From Dokdonella_A soli (GTDB taxonomy: Bacteria > Pseudomonadota > Gammaproteobacteria > Xanthomonadales > Rhodanobacteraceae): 64,000 nt of DNA. The DNA lies in contig NZ_BAAAEU010000001.1 in the NCBI RefSeq assembly GCF_039523175.1, forward strand, positions 186,001-250,000, given 5' to 3'. The notes beneath the pieces are model-generated. The model saw only the letters and a program-made list of their open reading frames with translations. It did not search any database and was not told where the DNA came from. Of the stretch, positions 25,585-33,365 are shown one piece after another (positions within the stretch are counted from its first letter, which is position 1; each line of letters begins with the position of its first letter). The position numbers and the translations under genes are program-made.

Positions 25585-27389
25585 CTAGAAGCTCAGGGAA
25601 TGGCCACCCGCTTTTTTTGCCGGCTCCGCAGTGGCACCATCGCGAATCAATGGATTCCCATCCCTCCCGCGCGGGCCGGCCTTGGCCGTGCCTGCTGCTG
25701 GGATGCAGGCCGCTCAGCAATGCGCCCGCACCGGTGGTGTGCGGGGTCGCCATCGACGTGCCGTTGAACAGCGCGACGAGATTGGGGCCGTTCGTGGTGC
25801 CATCGTTGCTGACCGCGGCCAGGATATTCGTGCCCGGCGCCTGCACTTCCGGCTTGATGACGTCGATCGCCGCCGGGCCGAGCAAGCTCCTGACCAGGGC
25901 GATGGCGTTCTGGAACGTGTTCGCCGGATAGGCCGCGCATCCATCGGTGCCGGTCGTGTCGGTATTGTGGAATTGCGGACTCAGCTTGAACGGCGTCGTG
26001 CCGGGCATGGTCGCCGCGAGCGGCGTGTCGCCCTGGGTTTCCGTGAGTCCGATGTTCTGGGTGTTGGCCGGCGGCGTACCGGGTCCGGTGACGGACATGT
26101 TCGGCGCGATCGCGCCGCCGGTGTGGTTGGCCGCCGCGACGGTCGTGACCCACGGCTCGAAGTGATTCACCGTGCCCGCGATCGCGGCCGGCGTGGACGC
26201 GCTGGTGTTGCCGCCTGCCGCGGCGATGAAGATGCCGGCCGTTTCGGCGGCAAGGAACGCCTTCGATGTCGGCTCGTTCCACTGATCGAAGCCGCCGCTG
26301 ATCGAGAAGTTGATCACGTCGACGACGCCACCGGCCACGGCGTCATCCGCCGCATGGGCCAGCGCGTCATCGGGACAGTTCTTCGGCGCCGGTGCGCAAC
26401 CGTAGAAAACCACCAGGTTCGCGTGCGGTGCCATGCCCGAGATGTGGGTGGTGTATCCGTTCAGCGTTGCCGAGCGCGAATCACCGGCCGCCGTCGATGC
26501 GGTGTGGCTGCCGTGGCCCTGCGTGTCCTCGACCGAATATGGCACGGTGACGCCGTCGTCGATCTCGTCGTAGACGCCGATGACCTTGTTGTTGCACCCC
26601 GCCTTGCTGATTCCCGCCACGCTGCACTGGCCGAGATAGTGACCTGCGCCCAGCGGGTTCGTGATCGCATAGCCGGTGTCGTCGACCGGAGCAAACGAGG
26701 GGCTGAGGCTGTTGTAGCCGGTGTCGATGTCGCCGACCACGACGCCGTCGCCGAGCGCCGCGCTGCACTTCGACGGCGGCGTGTTGCCGTCGAAATTGCT
26801 GGCGAAGATGTCATCGGTGATGCCGTTCGGGATCGCCCACAACGCGGTCGCCCCGATGAATTGCGGACCCAGATCCGTCGCCAGCGCATGGCTGCCGACC
26901 GGACGCACGGAGAGAACGCCGTCGGCCGTGGCAGCGCGCTTTGCCTCGGCCGCTGTCAGTTCGACAACGGCGGCGTTGAGCGCATGGCGCATCGTGCGTA
27001 GCGGCGTGACAGCGCGGCCGAGTGCGCTCGATACGGCGCCGAGATGCTGCGTCTGGACCGTGGCCAGGTGGGCCACGTACTGCTGCGCCTGGGCACTTTG
27101 GGTGTCGAGCTTGTTGCGCCCGTCGGTCTTGGTCACGCGCGGGATCGCGGCGAGTTGCGGGTCACTGCCGTCATAGAGCGCAAGCGGCGCCTCGCGGAAT
27201 TGCACGAAGTAGCGCGCCGGCACGTCCCTTGCCGTCCAGGACTACATGGTCGTCCGGCCCGACGGCTGGACCGATGCCGGTGTCCAGTACGGGACCTGCC
27301 ACCACGGGATTCGAGCCGGCGCCCGCAGCGGCGACCAGCGTTGCGATCGCGGCTGCGAGCTGCCACGGCCTGTTGTTGCTTGTTTTCAT
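25585..27389 (-). pseudogene. S8 family (subtilisin-like) serine peptidase, frameshifted and C-terminally degenerate
   Basis: The signal peptide and first 55 residues (ATG 27387-27389, MKTSNNRPWQLAAAIATLVA) are in one frame and the rest in another. Removing one G from the GGG at 27226-27228 joins VVLDGK to DVPARYFVQF, the usual start of an inhibitor_I9-like propeptide. The catalytic triad is complete: Asp in VVVGDIDTGY, His in TQGHGSHTAS, Ser in NGTSMATPH, with the GGNTSAS oxyanion segment. After GALLSGLHPS the normal helix is missing and the frame becomes aberrant; another frame ends at TAG 25585 with a weakly similar tail. A DDIFASNFDG motif lies in the propeptide-peptidase junction. Probably a secreted protease gene no longer intact, unless both breaks are sequence errors. 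Confidence 0.75.
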
Positions 27390-28210
27390 TACTGCTCTCC
27401 AGATGAAACCGATGATGCGAAATGAATCCGGTGACGCGACACAAGCCGGCGAACCCTTCGCCACCGGCAGGAGGAGCCCCCTTCCTCCAATGCCGGCAAG
27501 ACGCCAGCGCAGACAGGGCGCGCGAAGCGCGCCCGCTGGCCCAAGCTCCTTCCGCTCGCTTCGAACCGATCGAGTGGCAACGAATCCCGGAGGCGGGACG
27601 CTCGTGAGCATCCGGCCAGGGCGGCAGGGCCGGCTTGAACGCGACCTGAGCCGCGCCTCACAAAGTCATGGCAATTTGAGTCGAATGACCGATGTAGCCA
27701 CGCGCCGACATCAGGACGTTCCAACACCGCAACCAATGCGCCCACCAAGGATCGGCAGATGACCTTCGCGGACAGCGAGCAGCGTGCCTGAAGCGCGATG
27801 CACACCGGCGTGTGCCGCCGTGCGCCGATCGGGATGCCGCGCGGCCAGCGCGGCAAGGGCTGGCCGGCGAGCGCACGATTCCGGCACCGCTTTTGCAGTT
27901 GTCGGCACCGGGCGGCGTATCGGCCGCCGCGCGCATACCGTAGGCCGGGCGCGGCGGTTCATCGGAGTCCCTGCGTCCGAGGCGTGTCCGGGCCGACTCG
28001 ATCGGCGGCGTTATCGCGAAAGGCATCAGCGGAAGGCCGACCTGCACTCGCTCGTACAGGCATCGATCATCGATCTGGAATGAAACACGCATGGAAAGCG
28101 AATGCGCGGTCCGTGCCGATCGTTCACGCTCCCGTTCCAGGACCGACCCATCGATGACGCGGCCGTCGCGAACGGCTTCGACAGAGAACTCCCTCGGCTC
28201 CTGGCAAGCG

Positions 28211-28248
28211 CCCGCCGCTCGGCCTCTCTCCGACGGCGGGTTTTTTTT
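28211..28248 (+). terminator. Orphan intrinsic terminator
   Basis: Seven-pair GC stem CCCGCCG/CGGCGGG (28211-28217 with 28234-28240) followed by eight consecutive T. No gene is recognised on the plus strand for more than 2 kb before it. Confidence 0.85.
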
Positions 28249-28500
28249 GGATCCCTGGAATCACCCCGACTGCACCGGCGCGGACGGTCGCCCGCGAGCA
28301 TCCGCTGCTACGGCGCTCGCTTATCCATTGAAAGATTCCGGACCAGACGGCGGTCCCGTCGACAGACGACGGGCGCTGCGACGCAGCAATCGACGCAACG
28401 ATGCGTTCACGCGCCGGATGGAATGAAACATCGCCGTCCGGTGATGTCAGATAACAACGCATTCAGCGAAGAGAGCCTAACGTTCGCCTCCACGACGACC

Positions 28501-28542
28501 GCCGGTGCACCGGCTCAACCCGACGGGCAACCTGCCCGTTTT
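28501..28542 (+). promoter_or_regulatory. hvfA leader hairpins with terminator-like element
   Basis: Two adjacent hairpins just before hvfA: GCCGG-TGCA-CCGGC (28501-28514), and CGGGCA-ACC-TGCCCG (28524-28538) followed by TTTT (28539-28542), 21 bases before the start codon. The second looks like a weak intrinsic terminator inside the leader, so attenuation or mRNA stabilisation is possible. No metal-responsive motif was recognised. Confidence 0.4.
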
Positions 28543-28563
28543 CAACCCACGGAGATCACCCCA

Positions 28564-29031
28564 ATGTCCAGCAAGTTCGGCAATACCCTCGGCGTCGCGA
28601 TTGGCGCTGCGTTCATCGGTTCCCTGTCGCTGAGCCAGCTCGCCGCGGCCAGCCCGGCGTTCCAGGCCGGTGACCTTGCCTCCGGCTACATGCTCGCGAT
28701 GGCCGGCGAAGGCAAATGCGGTGAAGGCAGGTGTGGCGTCGCGAAACTCGACAAGGACGGCGACGGCAAGGTGTCGATGGAAGAGGCGAAGGCCGGCGGT
28801 TTCAGCGAGAGTCAGTTCAAGGCCTGGGACAAGAACGGCGATGGCCAGCTCGACGCGACCGAACTCGCCGCGATGCACGCCGCGATGGACAAGGGCCACC
28901 ACAAGGACAAGAAAGGCGCCGAAGGCTCCTGTGGCGGTGACAAGAAGGCAGCCACCAAGGGCGCGGAAGGCTCCTGCGGCGGCGACAAGAAGGAAAAGGG
29001 CGCCGAAGGCTCCTGCGGCGCTCACGGCTGA
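28564..29031 (+). CDS. hvfA: HvfA-like RiPP metallophore precursor with EF-hand pair
   Basis: 155-residue exported precursor. Residues 1-about 30 are a signal peptide (GVAIGAAFIGSLSLSQLAAAS), then the family segment DLASGYMLA. The Cys motifs are EGKCG (49-53) and EGRCG (54-58); between them and the C-terminus lie two canonical EF-hand loops, DKDGDGKVSMEE (63-74) and DKNGDGQLDATE (89-100); then three EGSCG motifs (120-124, 135-139, 148-152) in Lys/Gly-rich repeats. In studied homologues an MNIO enzyme with its partner converts such cysteines to oxazolone/thioamide or thiooxazole groups that bind copper in the periplasm. The two following genes encode exactly those proteins. The EF-hand insertion and Ser in place of Lys are unusual. 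ATG 28564 has GGAG upstream. Confidence 0.85.
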   Translation: MSSKFGNTLGVAIGAAFIGSLSLSQLAAASPAFQAGDLASGYMLAMAGEGKCGEGRCGVAKLDKDGDGKVSMEEAKAGGFSESQFKAWDKNGDGQLDATELAAMHAAMDKGHHKDKKGAEGSCGGDKKAATKGAEGSCGGDKKEKGAEGSCGAHG

Positions 29032-29035
29032 TCGG

Positions 29036-29953
29036 ATGACGGTGAGTCCGCGCTTATCGCCGCACAGTGCCGGACTTGGCTTGCGGCGGGCCCTCCTGGG
29101 CCCGCTGCAGGACCATTTCGCGCACGACCAAGGTGGCGATACACCGATCGACTTTCTCGAGATCGCACCGGAGAACTGGATCGGCGTCGGTGGCAAGCTC
29201 GGACGCGCGCTGCGCGCATTGACCGAACGCCATCCGTTCGTCTGCCATGGCCTGTCGCTGTCGCTCGGCGGTCCCGCACCGCTCGATGAGACGCTGCTCG
29301 CGCGCATCCGCCGATTGCTCGATGCGCACGGCATCGCGGTCTACTCCGAGCACCTTTCCTACTGTTCTGACGATGGCCATCTCTACGATCTGATGCCGAT
29401 TCCGTTCACCGAGGAAGCCGTGCGCTGGGTCGCTGCACGGATCCGTCGCACCCAGGACATCCTTGGCCAGCGCATCGCGGTCGAGAATGTCTCGTACTAC
29501 GCCGCGCCAGGCCAGCAGATGCGCGAGATCGATTTCGTGAATGCGGTGCTCGCCGAGGCTGATTGCGACCTGCTGCTGGACGTCAACAACATCCACGTCA
29601 ACAGCGTCAACCACGGCTATGACGCAAATGCATTTCTCGATGCGTTGCCGGGCGAGCGCGTTTCCTACATGCACATTGCCGGGCACTACGTCGAAGCGCC
29701 CGACCTGCTCGTCGACACGCACGGCGCCGCGATCATCGATCCAGTCTGGCAGTTGCTCGCACGCGCGTACCGGAATTTCGGCGTGCGCCCGACGCTGGTC
29801 GAACGCGATTTCAATTTTCCGCCACTGGCCGAACTGATCGCCGAAGTCGAAAGGGTACGCGCGATCCAGGCCGAGCAGCAGATGCGTGAGGTCCGCTCGT
29901 TGTTTCCCTCCCTAGGCCCGGATCCCGGCCACTCCATGGTCGGGATGACGTGA
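29036..29953 (+). CDS. hvfB: MNIO family (DUF692) peptide-modifying enzyme HvfB
   Basis: 305-residue TIM-barrel oxidase with a multinuclear iron site that modifies Cys residues of the precursor. Metal-ligand segments of the family are in place: FLEIAPENW (40-48), CHGLSLSLGG (70-79), YSEHLSYC (103-110), VENVSYY, LLLDVNNIHVNSVNHG, MHIAGHY, DTHG and LVERDFNFP. Start taken at ATG 29036, four bases after the hvfA stop; GTG 29042 is an alternative. The gene lies between the precursor and the DUF2063 partner, the standard order. It acts in the cytoplasm before export of the peptide. Confidence 0.92.
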   Translation: MTVSPRLSPHSAGLGLRRALLGPLQDHFAHDQGGDTPIDFLEIAPENWIGVGGKLGRALRALTERHPFVCHGLSLSLGGPAPLDETLLARIRRLLDAHGIAVYSEHLSYCSDDGHLYDLMPIPFTEEAVRWVAARIRRTQDILGQRIAVENVSYYAAPGQQMREIDFVNAVLAEADCDLLLDVNNIHVNSVNHGYDANAFLDALPGERVSYMHIAGHYVEAPDLLVDTHGAAIIDPVWQLLARAYRNFGVRPTLVERDFNFPPLAELIAEVERVRAIQAEQQMREVRSLFPSLGPDPGHSMVGMT

Positions 29954-29960
29954 TGTTCCC

Positions 29961-30749
29961 ATGAGCTCTGCAAGCGCCGCCCCGACCTGCGGGATCCTGC
30001 AGGATCTGCAATATGCATTCGCCGCGCATATCCGCGACCCGGAGAATTCACCGCGACCGGCCGATATCGAACCGCGGCGCATGACGGTCTACACCGAGCT
30101 CTTCTTCAACAACATCGAGAGCCTGCTCGCTGCGAATTTCCCGGTGATCCGCACGCTCCACGACGAGAGCGCATGGCGTGGACTCGTGCGCGATTTCTAT
30201 CGCATGCATCGTTCGCACACACCGCTGTTCACCGAGATCGCACGCGAGTTCATCCGCCACCTCGAGGACCGCAGCGAAAGCGGTGCCGGTGATCCGCCAT
30301 TCCTGATCGAACTCGCGCACTACGAATGGAGCGAGCTCGCGCTGAGTCTGGACGAGCACGATATCGGGAAGATTGCACACGACCCGCAAGGCGACGTACT
30401 GACCGGCGTGCCGCTGGTTTCACCGCTGGCGCGCGTGCTGGCGTACCGGTTTCCGGTGCACCGGATCGGTCCCGACTTCCGGCCGCACGAACCGGCGCCA
30501 CAACCGGTGCTGCTCCTGCTCTCACGCGGTCGCGATGATGTCGTGCGCTTCCTCGAGATCGACGCGTTGACCGCGCTGCTGATCGAACGGCTGCAGGTAA
30601 ACCGGAACCACGCCGGACTCGTCTGCCTCGATGCGCTGCTGCACGAACTTGGTCGCGGTGACGATCCGGCGCTGCGCGCTTCGGGCGCCGCGATCCTGGC
30701 GCGCCTGCGCGCGCGCGATGCGATCATCGGCACCATCGCCACGCGTTGA
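29961..30749 (+). CDS. hvfC: DUF2063 partner protein HvfC
   Basis: 262 residues. The N-terminal half (about 12-105; LQDLQYAFAAHIRDP, RRMTVYTELFFNNIESLLAANFPVIRTL) is the DUF2063 domain, once called DNA-binding but known in HvfC/BufC to recruit the precursor leader to the MNIO enzyme. A C-terminal domain of about 130 residues follows (ELAHYEWSELALSLDEHDI...). It begins seven bases after hvfB, so translation is coupled. No DoxX-like hvfD gene follows; the next gene is on the opposite strand. Confidence 0.9.
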   Translation: MSSASAAPTCGILQDLQYAFAAHIRDPENSPRPADIEPRRMTVYTELFFNNIESLLAANFPVIRTLHDESAWRGLVRDFYRMHRSHTPLFTEIAREFIRHLEDRSESGAGDPPFLIELAHYEWSELALSLDEHDIGKIAHDPQGDVLTGVPLVSPLARVLAYRFPVHRIGPDFRPHEPAPQPVLLLLSRGRDDVVRFLEIDALTALLIERLQVNRNHAGLVCLDALLHELGRGDDPALRASGAAILARLRARDAIIGTIATR

Positions 30750-30797
30750 ACGATCTTCCCGCAAGACCGCGTTCATCGCTGTCGTTGGCGACTCTCG

Positions 30798-31688
30798 TCA
30801 GGCGGCCGATTTCACCAGCAGATGCTTGGCCAGCGCACCCTGCAGATGGCCAACGCCACGCGCCAAGTGCAGCAGGGCGACGAACAGGAACACCCCGATC
30901 ACCAGCGTGAATGGCGTCGCCCAGAGTGGGGGCGCGTAGTGGTCGTCGTTGATATTGATGATGCCCCAACCCGTGATCGCCTTGACGATGGGGCTGACCG
31001 CGAGCGAGATCGAGACGCTCAAACCCACGATTGCGGTGGTGAAATAGAGGATGCCGAGCGGCAGCATCAACAGCATGTAGAGCAGCGTCGACCAGGTGCG
31101 CGGATCGGTGAACATCTCCTTGACGCGCTCGCGCAGCGGCTTGTCACGATCCGAATACAGCGGGCGGCGCGGCATGCGTTCGCCGAGCATGACCTCGATG
31201 ATGCGCCCCTCGACCAGCGACAGCACGCGCACGGTGCCGAAGAACAGCACCGCAAACGCGATGCCGAAGATCAGGATCGACAGGCCGATCGACAACGAAA
31301 TCCCGGTCACCGCCCAGGTGAAATAGAAGATGCCGGTGGCGAGCGACAGCAGCATGTAGAACAGTGCCGCATACGCACGCGGGTCGGCGACGATGCCGAA
31401 GAAACGCCCGAGCGTGCTGCTGCGCGGCTTCAGCGGAGGCGGACGCAGCGCGTGCTGGACCTGATGTTCCTTGTCGACATAGATCCCGGCGACTTCCTCC
31501 GGCGCGCCGTAGCTGGTTGCGATCTTCGCCAGCACTTCCGCCTCGGACTTGCCGGAATTCTCCGCCAACTCCGAACGCAGGTGATCTTCGGCGTCGTAGA
31601 GCGCGTCCTGGACCAGGGCCGGATCGGCGCCGCTCAACGCGGCACGCAGCTGATCAAGGTATTCCTCGATGGTTCGCGGCGTCGTCAT
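30798..31688 (-). CDS. HAAS domain membrane sensor protein
   Basis: 296 residues. A cytoplasmic N-terminal HAAS domain (about 1-75; IEEYLDQLRAAL..., ALYDAEDHLRSELAE, GAPEEVAGIYV) is followed by two similar membrane units, each starting with (V)ADPRAY/FTDPRTW-AALFYMLL and containing paired helices, which matches a repeated putative-sensor domain. Such proteins are nearly always encoded directly after a PadR regulator and are thought to control its activity or act in envelope sensing; no reaction is known. Start ATG 31686-31688 overlaps the padR stop by four bases. It converges on hvfC, 48 bases away. Confidence 0.82.
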   Translation of the reverse strand: MTTPRTIEEYLDQLRAALSGADPALVQDALYDAEDHLRSELAENSGKSEAEVLAKIATSYGAPEEVAGIYVDKEHQVQHALRPPPLKPRSSTLGRFFGIVADPRAYAALFYMLLSLATGIFYFTWAVTGISLSIGLSILIFGIAFAVLFFGTVRVLSLVEGRIIEVMLGERMPRRPLYSDRDKPLRERVKEMFTDPRTWSTLLYMLLMLPLGILYFTTAIVGLSVSISLAVSPIVKAITGWGIININDDHYAPPLWATPFTLVIGVFLFVALLHLARGVGHLQGALAKHLLVKSAA

Positions 31689-32044
31689 GATTCCTCCAGC
31701 ACGGTGTTCACAAAATCGCGGGTCGTGGTCCACGCGTACGTCCATTCGTCCAGCACGCGGCGACCGAGTGTCGTGATCCGGTAGTAGCGGCGTGGCGGCC
31801 CGCTGACAGACGGCTCGACCTGGCTGATCAGCAGGCCTGCCGCGCTCAGACTGCGCAGCACCGGATACAGCGCGCTCTGCTTGCCGCTGAGCACGCCCTC
31901 GCCGGTCTCGTCGAGCTGCTTGGCAATCTGGTAGCCGTACATCGGCTGCTTCGCGCGTGCGAGCACGGCAAGCAGCACCAGCGAGACGATGCCGGCACTC
32001 AACTCCTTGTGGAATTTCCACAGATGAACTTCGGTATCGACCAT
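31685..32044 (-). CDS. PadR family transcriptional regulator
   Basis: 119-residue winged-helix repressor: LVLLAVLARAKQPMYGYQIAKQLDE (helix-turn-helix entry), GKQSALYPVLRSLSAAGLL (recognition region), RRYYRITTLGRRVL (wing) and a C-terminal dimerisation helix. ATG 32042-32044 (MVDTEVHLW) is preferred over an upstream ATG because of the AAGGGCAGGG stretch before it. Forms a two-gene unit with the HAAS membrane protein. A likely self-operator lies about 40 bases upstream (32084-32102). Ligand unknown. Confidence 0.88.
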   Translation of the reverse strand: MVDTEVHLWKFHKELSAGIVSLVLLAVLARAKQPMYGYQIAKQLDETGEGVLSGKQSALYPVLRSLSAAGLLISQVEPSVSGPPRRYYRITTLGRRVLDEWTYAWTTTRDFVNTVLEES

Positions 32045-32083
32045 CGCCCTGCCCTTCACCTGCTTATAGGCATGGGTTGATCA

Positions 32084-32102
32084 TAGTACTCAGTTGATAC
32101 TA
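32084..32102. promoter_or_regulatory. Candidate PadR operator
   Basis: Inverted repeat TAGTA (32084-32088) and TACTA (32098-32102) with nine bases between, in AT-rich DNA, 40-58 bases upstream of the padR start. Position and symmetry fit autoregulation. The assignment is inference. Confidence 0.5.
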
Positions 32103-32375
32103 GTGAACGGGCCGGAAGTCATGGTCGAAATGCCGACATCGACTGGCATGACACCAATGTATGTACCACCTGATACAGCCATTGCCGCCTGCTCTCGTCG
32201 ATCGGTTACCGAACTCCGGCACAAACAGAAGCCGATGACCATCAACCCTCGAGCACGTTGCCCATGGCAGCGTGACTCGAACCAAATAGCCTCCGGAAAA
32301 CCCCGGGGGCGGTTCAAGGTCCCTGGACCGGGCGGCCTGGCTAGCAAGTGGTCGAACCGCCAATGCGCCAAGCCC
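32103..32375. other. Intergenic stretch between padR operator and esterase gene
   Basis: Together with the padR leader about 330 bases lack a gene. Composition looks less GC-rich than the neighbours in 32100-32290. Open frames exist on both strands but none has a recognisable domain; it may be decayed foreign or coding DNA. Confidence 0.35.
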
Positions 32376-33365
32376 TCAAGGCAGAGAATGCTCCTTGAAG
32401 AACTCGAGCATCTCATTGGCCAGCACCGCTTTCTTCGGCCATCGAATGTGCTCGTACAGACCGCGCGGTTTCCTGCACAATCGAACGCACTGCGCGTTCG
32501 GCCCAGCGTCCTCGCCGTCCAACGTCAGATCGACGCGCCGCAGTGGCCAGTTCTGCTTCTCTAGCGTGTTGCTCCAGCTGCTGGTCTCGCTGCACGTGGC
32601 GAGTGCGTCGCACATGTTTCGCAGCAGCGTGAGCGGCACTTGCCTGCCCGACGGCATGTCCACAGGGCAAGGCGTGCGCTGCCATGGATCGGTGCCGGCA
32701 TACTGGCCCACCGCTGCGATGCGGTCGGCGCGCCATGCACCGTACAGCACCGCCATATCCGCACCGTTGCTCCAGCCGAACACGTAGATCTGCTTCACAT
32801 CGACGAGGTCCGTCGCGACCGCCTGGTCGATGAAGTGGTCGATCGCTTGCACGTCTAGATTCTTCCCTGGTTCGCGCTGCCACTCGTCCCAGTGAAAGCC
32901 CGTTCCCGTATGCGGGCCCTCCGACGCCCAAGCCTTGGCGCGTCGGCCTTCCGGTGCCAGCAAGATGAACCCCTTGGCGCCGGCGTGCGCCGACAACGGA
33001 TAATTGCGGCTCAACTTGAACAGCGCGTGGCCGGTTCGATAAAGGCTGTCGGGATTGGTCATCGAGCCGTGCAGGTACACGATCATCGGCCATTTCGATG
33101 CACCGGCGACGGCGTGCGGCGGCAGATTGAGGCAGGCGTAGCGCGTCACGCCGTTTTGATCGAACGACAGCACCTGGCCGTCCTTGCAGGTTGGCCGCTC
33201 AGTAACAGGCTCGACGGTTTCGAGCGGCGGAGTGCCAGTTGCCGAGCACGCCGGCTGAGCAACGGCAGTGCCGGCTGCATTGGCAGCAGCGGCGAGAGTG
33301 AGCGAGATGAGCGGCACAAGTGCGCGGATGAGTGCTGCGGCATAGACAAAGCGACGTTTCGGCAT
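32376..33365 (-). CDS. Secreted alpha/beta hydrolase (PHB-depolymerase/feruloyl-esterase-like)
   Basis: 329-residue exported esterase-like protein. Signal peptide about 1-30 (MPKRRFVYAAALIRALVPLISLTLAAAANA). The alpha/beta hydrolase core shows the oxyanion segment MIVYLHGSM near 95, the nucleophile elbow GWSNGADMA (Ser near 205) and several Cys pairs that suggest disulfides in the periplasm or outside. Closest pattern is the LpqC/PHB depolymerase or feruloyl esterase group; substrate is not predictable. Start at ATG 33363-33365 with GAGGAAGACC before it. Stands alone, no obvious operon. Confidence 0.78.
   Translation of the reverse strand: MPKRRFVYAAALIRALVPLISLTLAAAANAAGTAVAQPACSATGTPPLETVEPVTERPTCKDGQVLSFDQNGVTRYACLNLPPHAVAGASKWPMIVYLHGSMTNPDSLYRTGHALFKLSRNYPLSAHAGAKGFILLAPEGRRAKAWASEGPHTGTGFHWDEWQREPGKNLDVQAIDHFIDQAVATDLVDVKQIYVFGWSNGADMAVLYGAWRADRIAAVGQYAGTDPWQRTPCPVDMPSGRQVPLTLLRNMCDALATCSETSSWSNTLEKQNWPLRRVDLTLDGEDAGPNAQCVRLCRKPRGLYEHIRWPKKAVLANEMLEFFKEHSLP

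Larger units (their letters stand above)
27390..28563. other. 1.2 kb region without a gene upstream of hvfA
   Basis: No reading frame here has a recognisable domain or good start. It contains the upstream region of the broken subtilase (to about 27600), a strong plus-strand terminator at 28211-28248 with nothing recognisable before it, and the hvfA leader with two hairpins (28501-28542). An unrecognised small RNA or decayed gene before the terminator is possible. Confidence 0.5.

Noticed and set aside
29961..30749. HvfC as a DNA-binding regulator
   Set aside because: The old family label said DNA-binding, but in operons with a DUF692 enzyme this protein is a peptide-recruiting partner; no helix-turn-helix is evident.
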